Source: Streptomyces sp. 150FB (GTDB lineage: Bacteria; Actinomycetota; Actinomycetes; Streptomycetales; Streptomycetaceae). Taken from it: a DNA stretch of 62,086 bases. Where the stretch lies: NCBI RefSeq assembly GCF_000818195.1, contig NZ_JTHL01000001.1, positions 2,508,414-2,570,499 on the forward strand, written 5' to 3'. Positions 1-7,538 of the stretch are shown here, in pieces. The notes beneath the pieces are model-generated. The model searched no databases and was not told the origin of the DNA. It saw only the letters and a list, made by a program, of their open reading frames with translations. The stretch's first letter is position 1, and the number at the start of each line of letters is the position of its first letter. The position numbers were made by a program, and so were the translations under genes.

Positions 1-183
1 GCGGGGCCCGCCGCGCCCAGGAACGTCACACCGGAGCCGGTGCACGCGATGGCGGCACCGGCGCGGCACGACCCGGCCGATGTCGCCGAGCGCATCCGGC
101 ACCTCGGGGAGCTGTATCAGGCGGGCCTGGTGACGGACGACGAGTTCAGCGCGAAGAAGGCCGAGCTGCTGGCCGAGCTGTGA
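1..183 (+). CDS. SHOCT-domain protein, C-terminal fragment
   Basis: The gene begins before the window; only the last 60 codons are visible. They read as a flexible Ala/Pro-rich linker followed by a SHOCT module of about 30 residues (pattern I..L..L...G.vT..EF...K..LL). SHOCT is a short alpha-helical module found at the C-terminus of many actinobacterial proteins and thought to mediate oligomerisation. The rest of the protein, and so its function, cannot be judged. The stop codon lies inside a large hairpin (171-219), so the gene and its terminator overlap. The domain call is fairly secure; the role is unknown. Confidence 0.75.
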   Translation, partial: AGPAAPRNVTPEPVHAMAAPARHDPADVAERIRHLGELYQAGLVTDDEFSAKKAELLAEL

Positions 184-219
184 CCACGGCCGGAGTCCGG
201 CCGTGGTCACAGCTCGGCC
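171..219. terminator. 24-bp perfect dyad terminator overlapping the stop codon
   Basis: Two perfectly complementary 24-base arms (171-194 and 196-219) are separated by one base. The left arm contains the last codons and stop of the SHOCT gene. It lies between that gene (+) and the end of the ferredoxin gene (-), so it can terminate both convergent units. There is no T-tract, as is usual in streptomycetes. Confidence 0.75.
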
Positions 220-251
220 GGCGGAAACCGCCGGACCGCTCCAGGGCTGCT

Positions 252-455
252 CTAGCCGGCGCTTTCGACGAGGGACAGAGCCTGGCTCGGACAGATGTGG
301 ACCGCCTGCTGAGCCTTTTCGAGTTGGCCGTCCGCCGGCTGCTCGTCGAGGACGACGACGGTGCCGTCCTCGTCACTCTGATCGAACAGATCGGGTTCGG
401 TGAGCACGCACTGACCGGCGCCGACGCACCGCGTGAGATCCGCGACGATGCGCAT
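252..455 (-). CDS. [3Fe-4S]-type ferredoxin for the adjacent P450
   Basis: This 67-residue acidic ferredoxin starts at ATG 455 behind GGAGGC. Cysteines occur in CVGAGQC and in the C-terminal ICPSQAL, the pattern of the small ferredoxins that accompany actinobacterial CYP105-like P450s; the reduced Cys number suggests a 3Fe-4S rather than a 4Fe-4S cluster. The gene follows the P450 gene by 8 bases on the same strand, so the two are almost certainly co-transcribed, and the ferredoxin probably delivers electrons from an NAD(P)H-ferredoxin reductase to that P450. A candidate reductase lies far away at 55806-57080. Family and pairing are well supported; the redox partner is inferred. Confidence 0.9.
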   Translation of the reverse strand: MRIVADLTRCVGAGQCVLTEPDLFDQSDEDGTVVVLDEQPADGQLEKAQQAVHICPSQALSLVESAG

Positions 456-463
456 GATGCCTC

Positions 464-1666
464 CTACCAGGTGACGGGGAATTCGTACATACCGTAGATG
501 CCGCTGTCGTCCTTGAAGGGCAGGTCGTCGACGGGCGCACCGCGCTTCAGCCCGGGAATCCGGCGGAACAGCGTGTCGAAGACGATCTGGAGCTCCATCC
601 TGGCCAGGTTCTGGCCGAGGCACTGGTGCGCGCCGAACCCGAAGGCGACGTGGTGCCGGGCCCCGCGGTCGATGTTCAGCTCGTCGGGGTCGTCGAAGAC
701 GTCGGGGTCGTGGTTGGCCGCGTTGCCGAGGACGAGGACTCCCTCTCCGGCCTTGATGAGGACCCCGCCCATCTCGACGTCGGCCTTGGCGACGCGCGAG
801 GTCGCCGAGTCGACGATGGTGAAGTACCTGAGCAGTTCCTCGATCGCGTCCGGTGTCTTCTCCGGGTCGGCGCGCAGGGCGGCCAGGTCCTCGGGGTGCT
901 CCAGCAGGGCAAGGGTGCCGAGCGAGATCATGTTCGCCGTGGTCTCGTGGCCGGCGATGAGCAGCAGGAAGGCCAGGCCCACCAGGTCGGCGCGGTCGTA
1001 CGTACCGTCCTCACGGCGCTTGACTATCTGCCTGCCGAGGAGGTCGTCGCTGGGCTCCTGCTCCTTCCGGGTGACCAGGTCGCCCAGGTAGGCCTGGAGC
1101 TCGTCCCGTGCCTTGATCCGTACGTCGACGGCGCTGGCGCGGCTGATCAGGCGGGAGGTGCGGGCCTGGAAGAACTCGTGGTCGGCGTACGGCACTCCGA
1201 GCTGCTCGCAGATGACCAGTGACGGCACCGGCAGGGACAGCGCCTGCACCAGGTCGACGGGCCGGGGTCCGGCCAGCATGGTGTCGATGCAGTCGTCCAC
1301 GATCTGCTGGATACGCGGCTGGAGCGCCCGCATCCGCTTGACGGTGAACTCCCCCAGTACCGCGCGGCGGGCCGGGCCGTGTTCCGGCGCGTCCATCCCG
1401 ATCATCGTGGGTTTGAAACCGGCGGCTATCTCCTGCTGCCCGGCGACCAGGGCCGGAAAGCCGGGAGCTGTGCGATCCGAGCTGAACCGCGGGTCGGTCA
1501 GCATCGTACGGATGTCCTCGTGGCGGGTGAGCGCCCAGGCGGTGTTGCCGGTCGGCAGGGTCACCTTCGATATGGGCGTTTCCTCGCGCAACCGCTTGTA
1601 CTCCGCAGGGGGTGCGAAGGGGCAGGTGCGCGGAGCCGGAAGTGCGACTGCTGATTGGGGGTTCAT
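464..1666 (-). CDS. Cytochrome P450 (CYP105-like)
   Basis: This 400-residue class I bacterial P450 is of normal length. Visible landmarks are the oxygen-activation motif AGHETT (238-243) in helix I, the ExxR pair (E277/R280) in helix K and the heme loop FGFGAHQCLG with proximal Cys349. I place the start at ATG 1666, with GGAG just upstream, rather than the longer frame to 1732, which adds a Cys-rich stretch without homology. It precedes the ferredoxin gene by 8 bases and is divergent from a TetR gene, forming a common oxidative cassette. The substrate cannot be told from sequence; such enzymes hydroxylate hydrophobic metabolites or xenobiotics. No biosynthetic genes adjoin, so it may be a stand-alone detoxification or tailoring enzyme. 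Confidence 0.93.
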   Translation of the reverse strand: MNPQSAVALPAPRTCPFAPPAEYKRLREETPISKVTLPTGNTAWALTRHEDIRTMLTDPRFSSDRTAPGFPALVAGQQEIAAGFKPTMIGMDAPEHGPARRAVLGEFTVKRMRALQPRIQQIVDDCIDTMLAGPRPVDLVQALSLPVPSLVICEQLGVPYADHEFFQARTSRLISRASAVDVRIKARDELQAYLGDLVTRKEQEPSDDLLGRQIVKRREDGTYDRADLVGLAFLLLIAGHETTANMISLGTLALLEHPEDLAALRADPEKTPDAIEELLRYFTIVDSATSRVAKADVEMGGVLIKAGEGVLVLGNAANHDPDVFDDPDELNIDRGARHHVAFGFGAHQCLGQNLARMELQIVFDTLFRRIPGLKRGAPVDDLPFKDDSGIYGMYEFPVTW

Positions 1667-1742
1667 CAGATCACTCCAGTTCAGGGGCAGGTAGCAGGTA
1701 CATGGATGCGCATCCCCTGCATACATCGGCAACCGTAATCAA

Positions 1743-1786
1743 GTGGAGGAATTTCGTCCACATGGGGGTGGCAGAATCAGCCACCC
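1743..1786. promoter_or_regulatory. Two dyads between P450 and TetR, candidate operator
   Basis: The divergent intergenic region holds GTGGA-N9-TCCAC at 1743-1761 and, five bases on, a perfect 7+7+7 dyad GGGTGGC-N7-GCCACCC at 1766-1786. Both sit upstream of the TetR start at 1807 and within reach of the P450 promoter. TetR proteins commonly bind such dyads to repress themselves and the divergent gene. Assignment to this TetR is inferred from position only. Confidence 0.45.
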
Positions 1787-1806
1787 GTCACGGAGAGGGC
1801 GAAGAC

Positions 1807-2475
1807 ATGACAGCCGACCCGGAACGATCTCTGCGGGCCGACGCGCGCCGCAACCGCGACCAGATCCTCGCCGCCGCCAAGACCGTCTTCGGCGACCAGG
1901 GCCCCGACGTCCCGATGGAGGAGATCGCCCGGCAGGCGGGCGTCGGCATCGGCACGCTCTACCGGCGTTTCCCCGACCGGGAGGCGCTGATCCGCGCCGT
2001 CTCGCACGACAGCTTCACCAAGGTCCTGGCCGAGGCCCACGCCGCGGCGGCCGAGGAGGCGAGCGCCTGGGACGCGCTCGTACGGCTGCTCCGCACCTCG
2101 CGCGAGCTCCAGTTGAGCGTGCAGTTGGCGCTGCTCTCGCCGCAGGCCTGGCGGGTCGTCAGCGAGGACACGAAAGCCACCCAGTTCCGGCGCGAACTGC
2201 TCGCCACGCTGGACCAGGTGGTGGCGGCGGCGCAGGCCGAGGGGACGCTGCGGAAGGACATCGGGACCGGGGATGTCGCCGCCCTGCTCTCGCTGCTGCT
2301 GCGCCCGATGCCCGACACCCCCGGCGCCTCGGCCTGGCTGGTCTCGGAACGCGCGCTGGCCCTGATGCTGGACGGCCTGCGGGCGGACGGTCCCGGCTCC
2401 CGCCCCAAGACCCCGCTGCCGGGCCATCCCCTCACGGTCGAGAGCTTCAAGAAGCTCCCGGCGGAGAGCACCTGA
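1807..2475 (+). CDS. TetR-family repressor, divergent from P450
   Basis: This 222-residue regulator has an N-terminal TetR HTH (about residues 14-62, including MEEIARQAGVGIGTLYRRFP) and a C-terminal ligand-binding region of the kind typed TetR_C_33/SbtR-like. ATG 1807 is chosen because the core domain begins shortly after; an in-frame ATG exists at 1762 but would cover the candidate operator. The gene is transcribed away from the P450/ferredoxin pair and probably represses it until the P450 substrate or a related hydrophobic ligand binds. It ends at a strong hairpin (2494-2536). Family is certain; target is inferred from divergence. Confidence 0.88.
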   Translation: MTADPERSLRADARRNRDQILAAAKTVFGDQGPDVPMEEIARQAGVGIGTLYRRFPDREALIRAVSHDSFTKVLAEAHAAAAEEASAWDALVRLLRTSRELQLSVQLALLSPQAWRVVSEDTKATQFRRELLATLDQVVAAAQAEGTLRKDIGTGDVAALLSLLLRPMPDTPGASAWLVSERALALMLDGLRADGPGSRPKTPLPGHPLTVESFKKLPAEST

Positions 2476-2493
2476 GATTCCCGCGGGCCGACG

Positions 2494-2536
2494 CGCGAAA
2501 CCCCTGGCGGCCACGGAGGCCACCAGGGGTTTCGCG
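2494..2536. terminator. Bidirectional hairpin between TetR and aldo-keto reductase
   Basis: Perfect 14-bp arms (2494-2507 and 2523-2536, CGCGAAACCCCTGG and its complement) enclose a 15-base loop. The hairpin lies between two convergent genes and can end transcription from both sides. Confidence 0.8.
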
Positions 2537-2589
2537 TACGGGTACGGGTACGGCCGGGGCGACCGCCCCAGCGACCGCCCCAGCGACCG

Positions 2590-3609
2590 CTACTCGCGGC
2601 CCGCCGAGCTGAACGCCGGGTCGGCGTACCTGCCGCCCACCACCTGTGCGGCGATCGGGTCGAGCAGTTCCAGTTCGCTGTCGGTGAGGATCAGGCGCGT
2701 CGCGCCGACGTTCTCCTCTATCCGGCTCCGGCGGCGCGTACCCGGGATCGGGATCACGCTCAGGGAGTGCACATCCGCCTGCTGCTGGACCCAGGCCAGC
2801 GCGACCTGGCCGAGCGTGGCTCCGCGCCCTTCGGCGACCTTGCGGATCGGCTCCAGCAGCGCCCCGTTCGTCACGGCGTTCTCGCCGTTGAAGCGCGGCT
2901 GCCTGCGGCGGAAGTCGTCGGCGCCGAGGTCCTTCTCGGCGTCGGCGAACGAACCGGTCAGGAAGCCGCGTCCGAGCGGGGAGTACGGCACGAACGCGAT
3001 GCCGAGTTCGGCGGCGGCCGGCACGATCCGCGCCTCGACGTCGCGGCTGAACAGCGACCACTCGGACTGGAGGGCCGCGATCGGGTGCACGGCGTGCGCC
3101 GTACGCAGTTCGGTGGCGGTGACCTCGCTGAGCCCCAGGTGCTTCACCTTGCCCTCGGCCACCAGCTCGGCCATGGCGCCCACCGTCTCCTCGATGGGGA
3201 TGTTCACATCGCGCCGGTGCATGTAGTAGAGGTCGATCGCCTCCACATCGAGCCGCTTCAGGCTGTTCTCGATGCACGCGCGCAGGTAGGGACGGTCGTT
3301 GCGGATGGTCCGCTTGGTGGGGTCGGTGGGGTCCGTCCCCAGGGAGAACTTGGTCGCGAGGACGATCTCCTCGCGGTGCGCCTTGACGAAGGGCGCGATG
3401 AACTTCTCGTTCCTCCCCTCGCCGTAGGCGTCCGCCGTGTCGTACAGCGTCACGCCCAGCTCCAGGGCGCGCTCCAGGGTTGCCCTGGCCTCATCGGTGT
3501 CCGTCGTCGGACCGTACGACTGGCTCATTCCCATGCAGCCGAGGCCCTGCACTCCGACCTCGGGTCCACCGGTCCCGAGACGTGTTACCGCGATCTTGCT
3601 GTCGCTCAT
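2590..3609 (-). CDS. Aldo-keto reductase
   Basis: This 339-residue (alpha/beta)8 oxidoreductase is of the AKR11/AKR13-like bacterial type, NADPH-dependent and acting on aldehydes and ketones in the cytosol. The catalytic tetrad is present: D57 and Y62 in DTADAYGEG, K87 in LATKFSLG and H131 in YYMHRRD. ATG 3609 starts five bases after the stop of the MerR gene, so the two form an operon driven by the MerR-type promoter at 4085-4117. This arrangement, a MerR regulator followed by an aldo-keto reductase, recurs in streptomycetes and suggests an inducible defence against reactive carbonyls. The physiological substrate is unknown. Confidence 0.92.
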   Translation of the reverse strand: MSDSKIAVTRLGTGGPEVGVQGLGCMGMSQSYGPTTDTDEARATLERALELGVTLYDTADAYGEGRNEKFIAPFVKAHREEIVLATKFSLGTDPTDPTKRTIRNDRPYLRACIENSLKRLDVEAIDLYYMHRRDVNIPIEETVGAMAELVAEGKVKHLGLSEVTATELRTAHAVHPIAALQSEWSLFSRDVEARIVPAAAELGIAFVPYSPLGRGFLTGSFADAEKDLGADDFRRRQPRFNGENAVTNGALLEPIRKVAEGRGATLGQVALAWVQQQADVHSLSVIPIPGTRRRSRIEENVGATRLILTDSELELLDPIAAQVVGGRYADPAFSSAGRE

Positions 3610-3614
3610 AAGGG

Positions 3615-4079
3615 TCAGACCCTTCCCGACGCCGCCCGGGCGTCCGCGTAAAAACTGATCTTGTGATCGAGTACGGCAACGGTGTCCTGCAGCTCCTCGA
3701 TCCTGTGACGGACATCACGCCGTGTCTGCTCCAGCAGCTCCTGCCGCTCCTCGAAGGTGTGCTCGCCCTCCCGGATCAGCTCGGCGTAACGGACCATGCC
3801 GGCCACCGGCATGCCGGTCAGCCGCAGCTTCCCGACGAAGGCGAGCCAGTCCAGGTCACGGTTGCTGAAGCGGCGCTGACCGGTGTGCGACCTGTCCACG
3901 TGCGGCATCAGCCCGATGCGCTCGTACCAGCGCAGGGTGTGCGCCGAGAGCCCCGTGAACGCGACGACCTCACTGATCGTGTAGTGGTCCTCGCCGTTGG
4001 GGCTCGGATGCGCTCGGGGCGCCGACACACAGATGTCTGTGCGGTCCGTCCGGACGGGGGTGCTCTCGGTCAGCGTCAT
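3615..4079 (-). CDS. MerR-family regulator of the aldo-keto reductase operon
   Basis: This 154-residue regulator has a winged HTH at about 33-100 (ISEVVAFTGLSAHTLRWYER, then a wing with GQRRFSNRDL) and a long dimerisation helix near 105-150. No metal-binding cysteines are visible, so it belongs to the organic-ligand or redox branch rather than to metal sensors. ATG 4079 is preferred over an upstream TTG that would lie inside the dyad. It lies upstream of the aldo-keto reductase with five bases between them. The promoter has the 19-bp spacer expected for MerR activation by DNA untwisting, so autoregulation is likely. Confidence 0.9.
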   Translation of the reverse strand: MTLTESTPVRTDRTDICVSAPRAHPSPNGEDHYTISEVVAFTGLSAHTLRWYERIGLMPHVDRSHTGQRRFSNRDLDWLAFVGKLRLTGMPVAGMVRYAELIREGEHTFEERQELLEQTRRDVRHRIEELQDTVAVLDHKISFYADARAASGRV

Positions 4080-4084
4080 GTCCA

Positions 4085-4117
4085 CCAACGTAGAACGTTG
4101 GAGTGCACTCGAAGCAA
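4085..4117 (-). promoter_or_regulatory. MerR-type promoter and operator
   Basis: Reading the minus strand, a -35 TTGCTT (4112-4117) is followed by a 19-base spacer and a -10 TACGTT (4087-4092). The spacer holds the perfect palindrome GAGTGCACTC (4101-4110) with looser symmetry outside it. A second perfect dyad, CCAACGT-AGA-ACGTTGG (4085-4101), overlaps the -10. An over-long spacer containing a palindrome is the hallmark of MerR-controlled promoters. Confidence 0.7.
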
Positions 4118-4166
4118 GGAGAATTGGGTACGGATTTCGGCCGCTCCCGGTCTAGCCTGCTGTTCC

Positions 4167-4679
4167 ATGAGCTCCGCACGCCGCGCGACACCCGAAGACG
4201 CCGAGGAACTGATCCGTCTCCGCAAGGTGATGTTCGACTCGTTGGCCACCTCTCCCACCCGCCCCCGCGCCGACTTCTCGGACGAAGGGGACACGGGCTG
4301 GAAGTCGGCCACCCTCGTGATCCTGCGCGACCGACTGGCGGACGTCGACGGCGACTTCGCCGCTTTTGTTGTGGATTGTTCCGAAATAGAAGCAAAGGGT
4401 ACGGGCGGTCTCGCGGCCTGCGCCATCGGCACGGTCGAGCACCGGCTCGGGAGTCCCCGCAACCCCACGGGCGTCAGCGGCCACGTCTTCAATGTCGCCA
4501 CCGACCCCGGACAGCGCCGCCAGGGCCACTCGCGGGCCTGTATGGAGGCGCTGCTCGACTGGTACCGGACGCGCGGGGTGCGCAAGATAGACCTCCACGC
4601 GTCGTCCGCCGGGGAGCCGTTGTACACGTCGCTCGGCTTCGCCCGTACACCTGATCCTTCGATGCGGCTGAGCATCTAG
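4167..4679 (+). CDS. GNAT-family N-acetyltransferase
   Basis: This 170-residue protein has the GNAT fold. The acetyl-CoA pyrophosphate loop is seen as TDPGQRRQGHSRACMEALL in the middle of the chain, followed by a C-terminal half ending in SAGEPLYTSLGFARTPDPSMRL, where the Y..LGF element closes the fold. It is transcribed divergently from the MerR operon and is followed nine bases later by a serine hydrolase gene, so those two may be co-transcribed. The acceptor (protein N-terminus, antibiotic or small amine) cannot be predicted. Family is secure. Confidence 0.88.
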   Translation: MSSARRATPEDAEELIRLRKVMFDSLATSPTRPRADFSDEGDTGWKSATLVILRDRLADVDGDFAAFVVDCSEIEAKGTGGLAACAIGTVEHRLGSPRNPTGVSGHVFNVATDPGQRRQGHSRACMEALLDWYRTRGVRKIDLHASSAGEPLYTSLGFARTPDPSMRLSI

Positions 4680-4688
4680 GCTTCTCGT

Positions 4689-5507
4689 ATGGAAAGCCTG
4701 CGACAGATCGAGAACTGGCCGGTCGGGAACGCGGCGGCGGCCGTCGTACGGGCCGACGGCACCGTCGCCGGGTCGTACGGCCCCACGGCGCGGCCCTTCC
4801 CGCTCGCCTCCGTGACCAAGCCGCTGGCCGCCTACGCCGTGCTCGTGGCCTACGAGGAAGGCGCGATCGAACTGGACGAACCGGCCGGGCCCGAGGGTTC
4901 GACGGTGCGGCATCTCCTCTCGCACTCCAGCGGCCTCGCGGCCGACGAGAACCGCGCGACGAGCGCGCCCGGCACCCGCCGCGTCTACTCCAACGCGGGC
5001 TTCCAGGCCCTCGGCGACCACATCGCCAAGGCCACCGAGATCCCCTTCCCCGACTATCTGCGTCAGGCGGTGCTCGAACCGCTGGGCATGAACTCCACGA
5101 CGATGGACGGTTCCCCGGCCAGGGACGGCGTCTCCACCGTCGACGACATGGTGCGCTTCGCCGCCGAGTTGCAGGCGCCACGGCTGCTCGATCCCCGTAC
5201 GGTGCTCGAAGCGATGACCGTCGTCCACCCGGGTCTGGCCGGCATCCTGCCCGGCTACGGCCGTCAGAAGAACAACGACTGGGGTCTGGGCTTCGAGATC
5301 CGGGACTCCAAGTCCCCGCACTGGACGGGCAGTTCGTCCTCGCCCAGGACCTTCGGGCACTTCGGCCAGTCGGGTACGTTCCTGTGGGTCGACCCGGACG
5401 CCGGGGCGGCGTGTGTGGCGCTGTCCGACCGTGACTTCGGGCCCTGGGCGATCGAGGCCTGGCCGCCGCTCACCGACGCGGTGCTGGCGGAACTCCGGTC
5501 AGCCTGA
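4689..5507 (+). CDS. Serine hydrolase, beta-lactamase/class C PBP family
   Basis: This 272-residue protein has the three signatures of the penicillin-binding fold: SVTK (41-44, nucleophile S41), YSN (100-102) and a KTG-equivalent HFGQSG (224-229). It has no signal peptide, so it is likely a cytoplasmic esterase, peptidase or amidase of family S12 rather than a secreted beta-lactamase. It follows the acetyltransferase gene by nine bases. Its stop overlaps the end of the convergent pirin gene by nine bases. Substrate unknown. Confidence 0.88.
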   Translation: MESLRQIENWPVGNAAAAVVRADGTVAGSYGPTARPFPLASVTKPLAAYAVLVAYEEGAIELDEPAGPEGSTVRHLLSHSSGLAADENRATSAPGTRRVYSNAGFQALGDHIAKATEIPFPDYLRQAVLEPLGMNSTTMDGSPARDGVSTVDDMVRFAAELQAPRLLDPRTVLEAMTVVHPGLAGILPGYGRQKNNDWGLGFEIRDSKSPHWTGSSSSPRTFGHFGQSGTFLWVDPDAGAACVALSDRDFGPWAIEAWPPLTDAVLAELRSA

Positions 5508-6215
5508 CGCTCGTTCGGAACCGGGGCCGAAGCCGGAGCCAGAGCCGGAAGGCGAGCCCGCTCCCGACAGCTCCCAGACCAGCACCTCGGCGGCCGACTC
5601 CGCCGCCACTTCGAGCCCTTCGGCCCCGGTGATACGCGCGGAGTCGCCCGGCCTCAACTCCTCGCCGCCGACCACCACTTCGCCGCGCACCACATGCACG
5701 TACACGAAGCGCGCGTCCGGCACGGCCGAGCGCTCGCCCGCCCGCAACCGCCGTACGTGCAGCATCGCCCCGGCCTCCGGCAGCGCGTACGGCGTGGAGT
5801 CGGCGATGCCGCGCACGACCTCGTACCCCGGCGTCCCGCCGGGCTCCAGCGGTGCCAGCCACATCTGTACGAAGACCAACTGGCCCGCGCCGTCGTTCCG
5901 TTCGACGTGCCGCACGCCGCCGCCCGCGCTGAGCCGCTGGAGATCACCCGCACGGACGACCCGCGCGTTCCCCGCCGAGTCCCGGTGGGTCAGTTCGCCC
6001 TCGACGACCCAGGTGACGATCTCGGTGTGGCTGTGCGGATGTTCGTCGAATCCGGCGCCCGGCGCGAGCCACTCCTCGTTGCAGGCGAGGACCGGACCGA
6101 AGCGGAGGTTGTCCGGATCGTAGAAATGCCCGAAGGAGAACGCGTGCAACGACTCGATACCGGCCTCGGCGTCGCCGCCGAGATAGCGGTCCTCTGCGTA
6201 CCGTACGGAGATCAC
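5499..6215 (-). CDS. Pirin-family protein
   Basis: This 238-residue bicupin has its metal-binding N-terminal cupin at about residues 20-120. HPHSHTEIVTW supplies H59, H61, H63 and E65 as likely ligands. Pirins bind Fe or similar metals; some show quercetin dioxygenase activity, others act as regulators. A Streptomyces pirin is reported to influence beta-oxidation, which would fit the neighbouring fatty acid genes, but this is only contextual. The start is GTG 6215, placed by homology at ISVRYAEDRY. The C-terminus is Gly/Ser-rich and overlaps the convergent hydrolase gene. Confidence 0.85.
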   Translation of the reverse strand: MISVRYAEDRYLGGDAEAGIESLHAFSFGHFYDPDNLRFGPVLACNEEWLAPGAGFDEHPHSHTEIVTWVVEGELTHRDSAGNARVVRAGDLQRLSAGGGVRHVERNDGAGQLVFVQMWLAPLEPGGTPGYEVVRGIADSTPYALPEAGAMLHVRRLRAGERSAVPDARFVYVHVVRGEVVVGGEELRPGDSARITGAEGLEVAAESAAEVLVWELSGAGSPSGSGSGFGPGSERASG

Positions 6216-6273
6216 AGGTCCAAGGTAGCCCCGAGCGGGCAGCCACTCGCCCGGATAAGGCACTCTTGTCCCC

Positions 6274-7455
6274 GTGCCTGAACCCGCGAAACGAGCCCAT
6301 CCGCACTCCGCGACACTGCGCCGGCTTGAGCAGTCCTCCGGCCGGCTGGCGGCGAACGCCATCGCCCGCATGGACGCGACGCTGCCGTGGTACCGCGCGA
6401 TGCCCCCGGAGAACCGCTCGTGGATCGGCCTGGTCGCGCAGGCCGGTATCGCCGCCTTCACCGAGTGGTTCCGCCACCCCGAGACGCCCCAGGCCATCTC
6501 CACCGACGTCTTCGGCACGGCGCCGCGCGAACTGACCCGGGCGATCACACTGCGCCAGACCGTCGAGATGGTGCGCACCACCATCGAGGTGATGGAGACG
6601 GCGATCGACGAGGTCGCCGCGCCCGGAGACTCGTCCGTCCTGCGCGAGGCGCTGCTCGTCTACGCGCGGGAGATCGCGTTCGCGACCGCCCAGGTGTACG
6701 CACAGGCCGCCGAGGCCAGGGGCGCCTGGGACGCGCGCCTCGAATCGCTCGTGGTGAACGCCGTACTGTCCGGCGAGGCCGACGAGGGCGCGGTGTCCCG
6801 GGCGGCGGCGCTCGGCTGGAACTCCCCCGAACACGTCTGTGTGCTGCTCGGCACGGCGCCCGACGGGGACAGCGAGCTGACCGTGGAGGCGATCCGCAGG
6901 GCCGCCAGGCACGCCAAACTCCAGGTGCTCACCGGGGTGCTCGGCGACCGGCTCGTGGTGATCGCCGGCGGCAGCGACAATCCGCTCCAGGTCGCCAAGG
7001 CGCTGATCGGACCGTACGCGGCGGGCCCCGTCGTCGCTGGACCCGTCGTACCGGATCTGCTGGCGGCGACCAAGTCCGCGCAGGCGGCGGCCGCCGGGCT
7101 CAAGGCCTGCTCCGCGTGGCAGGACGCGCCGCGCCCGGTCCTCGCCGACGACCTCCTGCCGGAGCGCGCGATCGCCTCCGACCCTGCCGCACGCGAGCAG
7201 TTGGTGGAGGAGATCTACAGACCGCTGCAAGAGGCGGGCTCGGCGCTGCTGGAGACCCTGAGTGTTTATCTGGAGCAGGCGAGCAGTCTGGAGGGCGCGG
7301 CCCGGATGCTGTTTGTGCACCCCAACACCGTGCGGTACCGGCTGCGACGTGTGACTGACGTCACCGGATGGTCTCCTTCCGATGTCCGGTCCGCCTTCAC
7401 TCTGCGAATCGCGCTGATCCTCGGGAGGTTGGCCCAGGGGGAGCTGCACCTCTAG
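6274..7455 (+). CDS. fasR: FasR, activator of the fatty acid synthase operon
   Basis: This 393-residue PucR/CdaR-like regulator has an N-terminal helical region, a central GGDEF-like module and a C-terminal HTH_30 domain (EGAARMLFVHPNTVRYRLRRV). Its position directly upstream of fabD-fabH-acpP-fabF on the same strand matches FasR of Streptomyces, which activates that operon. GTG 6274 is chosen from the usual N-terminus. The stop lies 83 bases before fabD, and a dyad at 7460-7476 in that gap is a plausible binding site. The likely role is matching membrane lipid synthesis to growth. Identity rests on sequence type and synteny. Confidence 0.9.
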   Translation: MPEPAKRAHPHSATLRRLEQSSGRLAANAIARMDATLPWYRAMPPENRSWIGLVAQAGIAAFTEWFRHPETPQAISTDVFGTAPRELTRAITLRQTVEMVRTTIEVMETAIDEVAAPGDSSVLREALLVYAREIAFATAQVYAQAAEARGAWDARLESLVVNAVLSGEADEGAVSRAAALGWNSPEHVCVLLGTAPDGDSELTVEAIRRAARHAKLQVLTGVLGDRLVVIAGGSDNPLQVAKALIGPYAAGPVVAGPVVPDLLAATKSAQAAAAGLKACSAWQDAPRPVLADDLLPERAIASDPAAREQLVEEIYRPLQEAGSALLETLSVYLEQASSLEGAARMLFVHPNTVRYRLRRVTDVTGWSPSDVRSAFTLRIALILGRLAQGELHL

Positions 7456-7459
7456 TCTT

Positions 7460-7476
7460 TTGTTGTACTCCAACAA
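7460..7476. promoter_or_regulatory. Dyad upstream of fabD, candidate FasR site
   Basis: TTGTTG-TACTC-CAACAA is a perfect 6+5+6 inverted repeat, AT-rich against its surroundings. It lies five bases after the fasR stop and about 60 bases before fabD. FasR is known to bind the fabD promoter in S. coelicolor; that it uses this dyad is inferred. Confidence 0.5.
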
Positions 7477-7538
7477 TTCCCCTGTCGGTTCTTCGTCCCT
7501 GTCCCCACGGGCGGTGAGGGCCTTCCGCAAGAGAGAGT

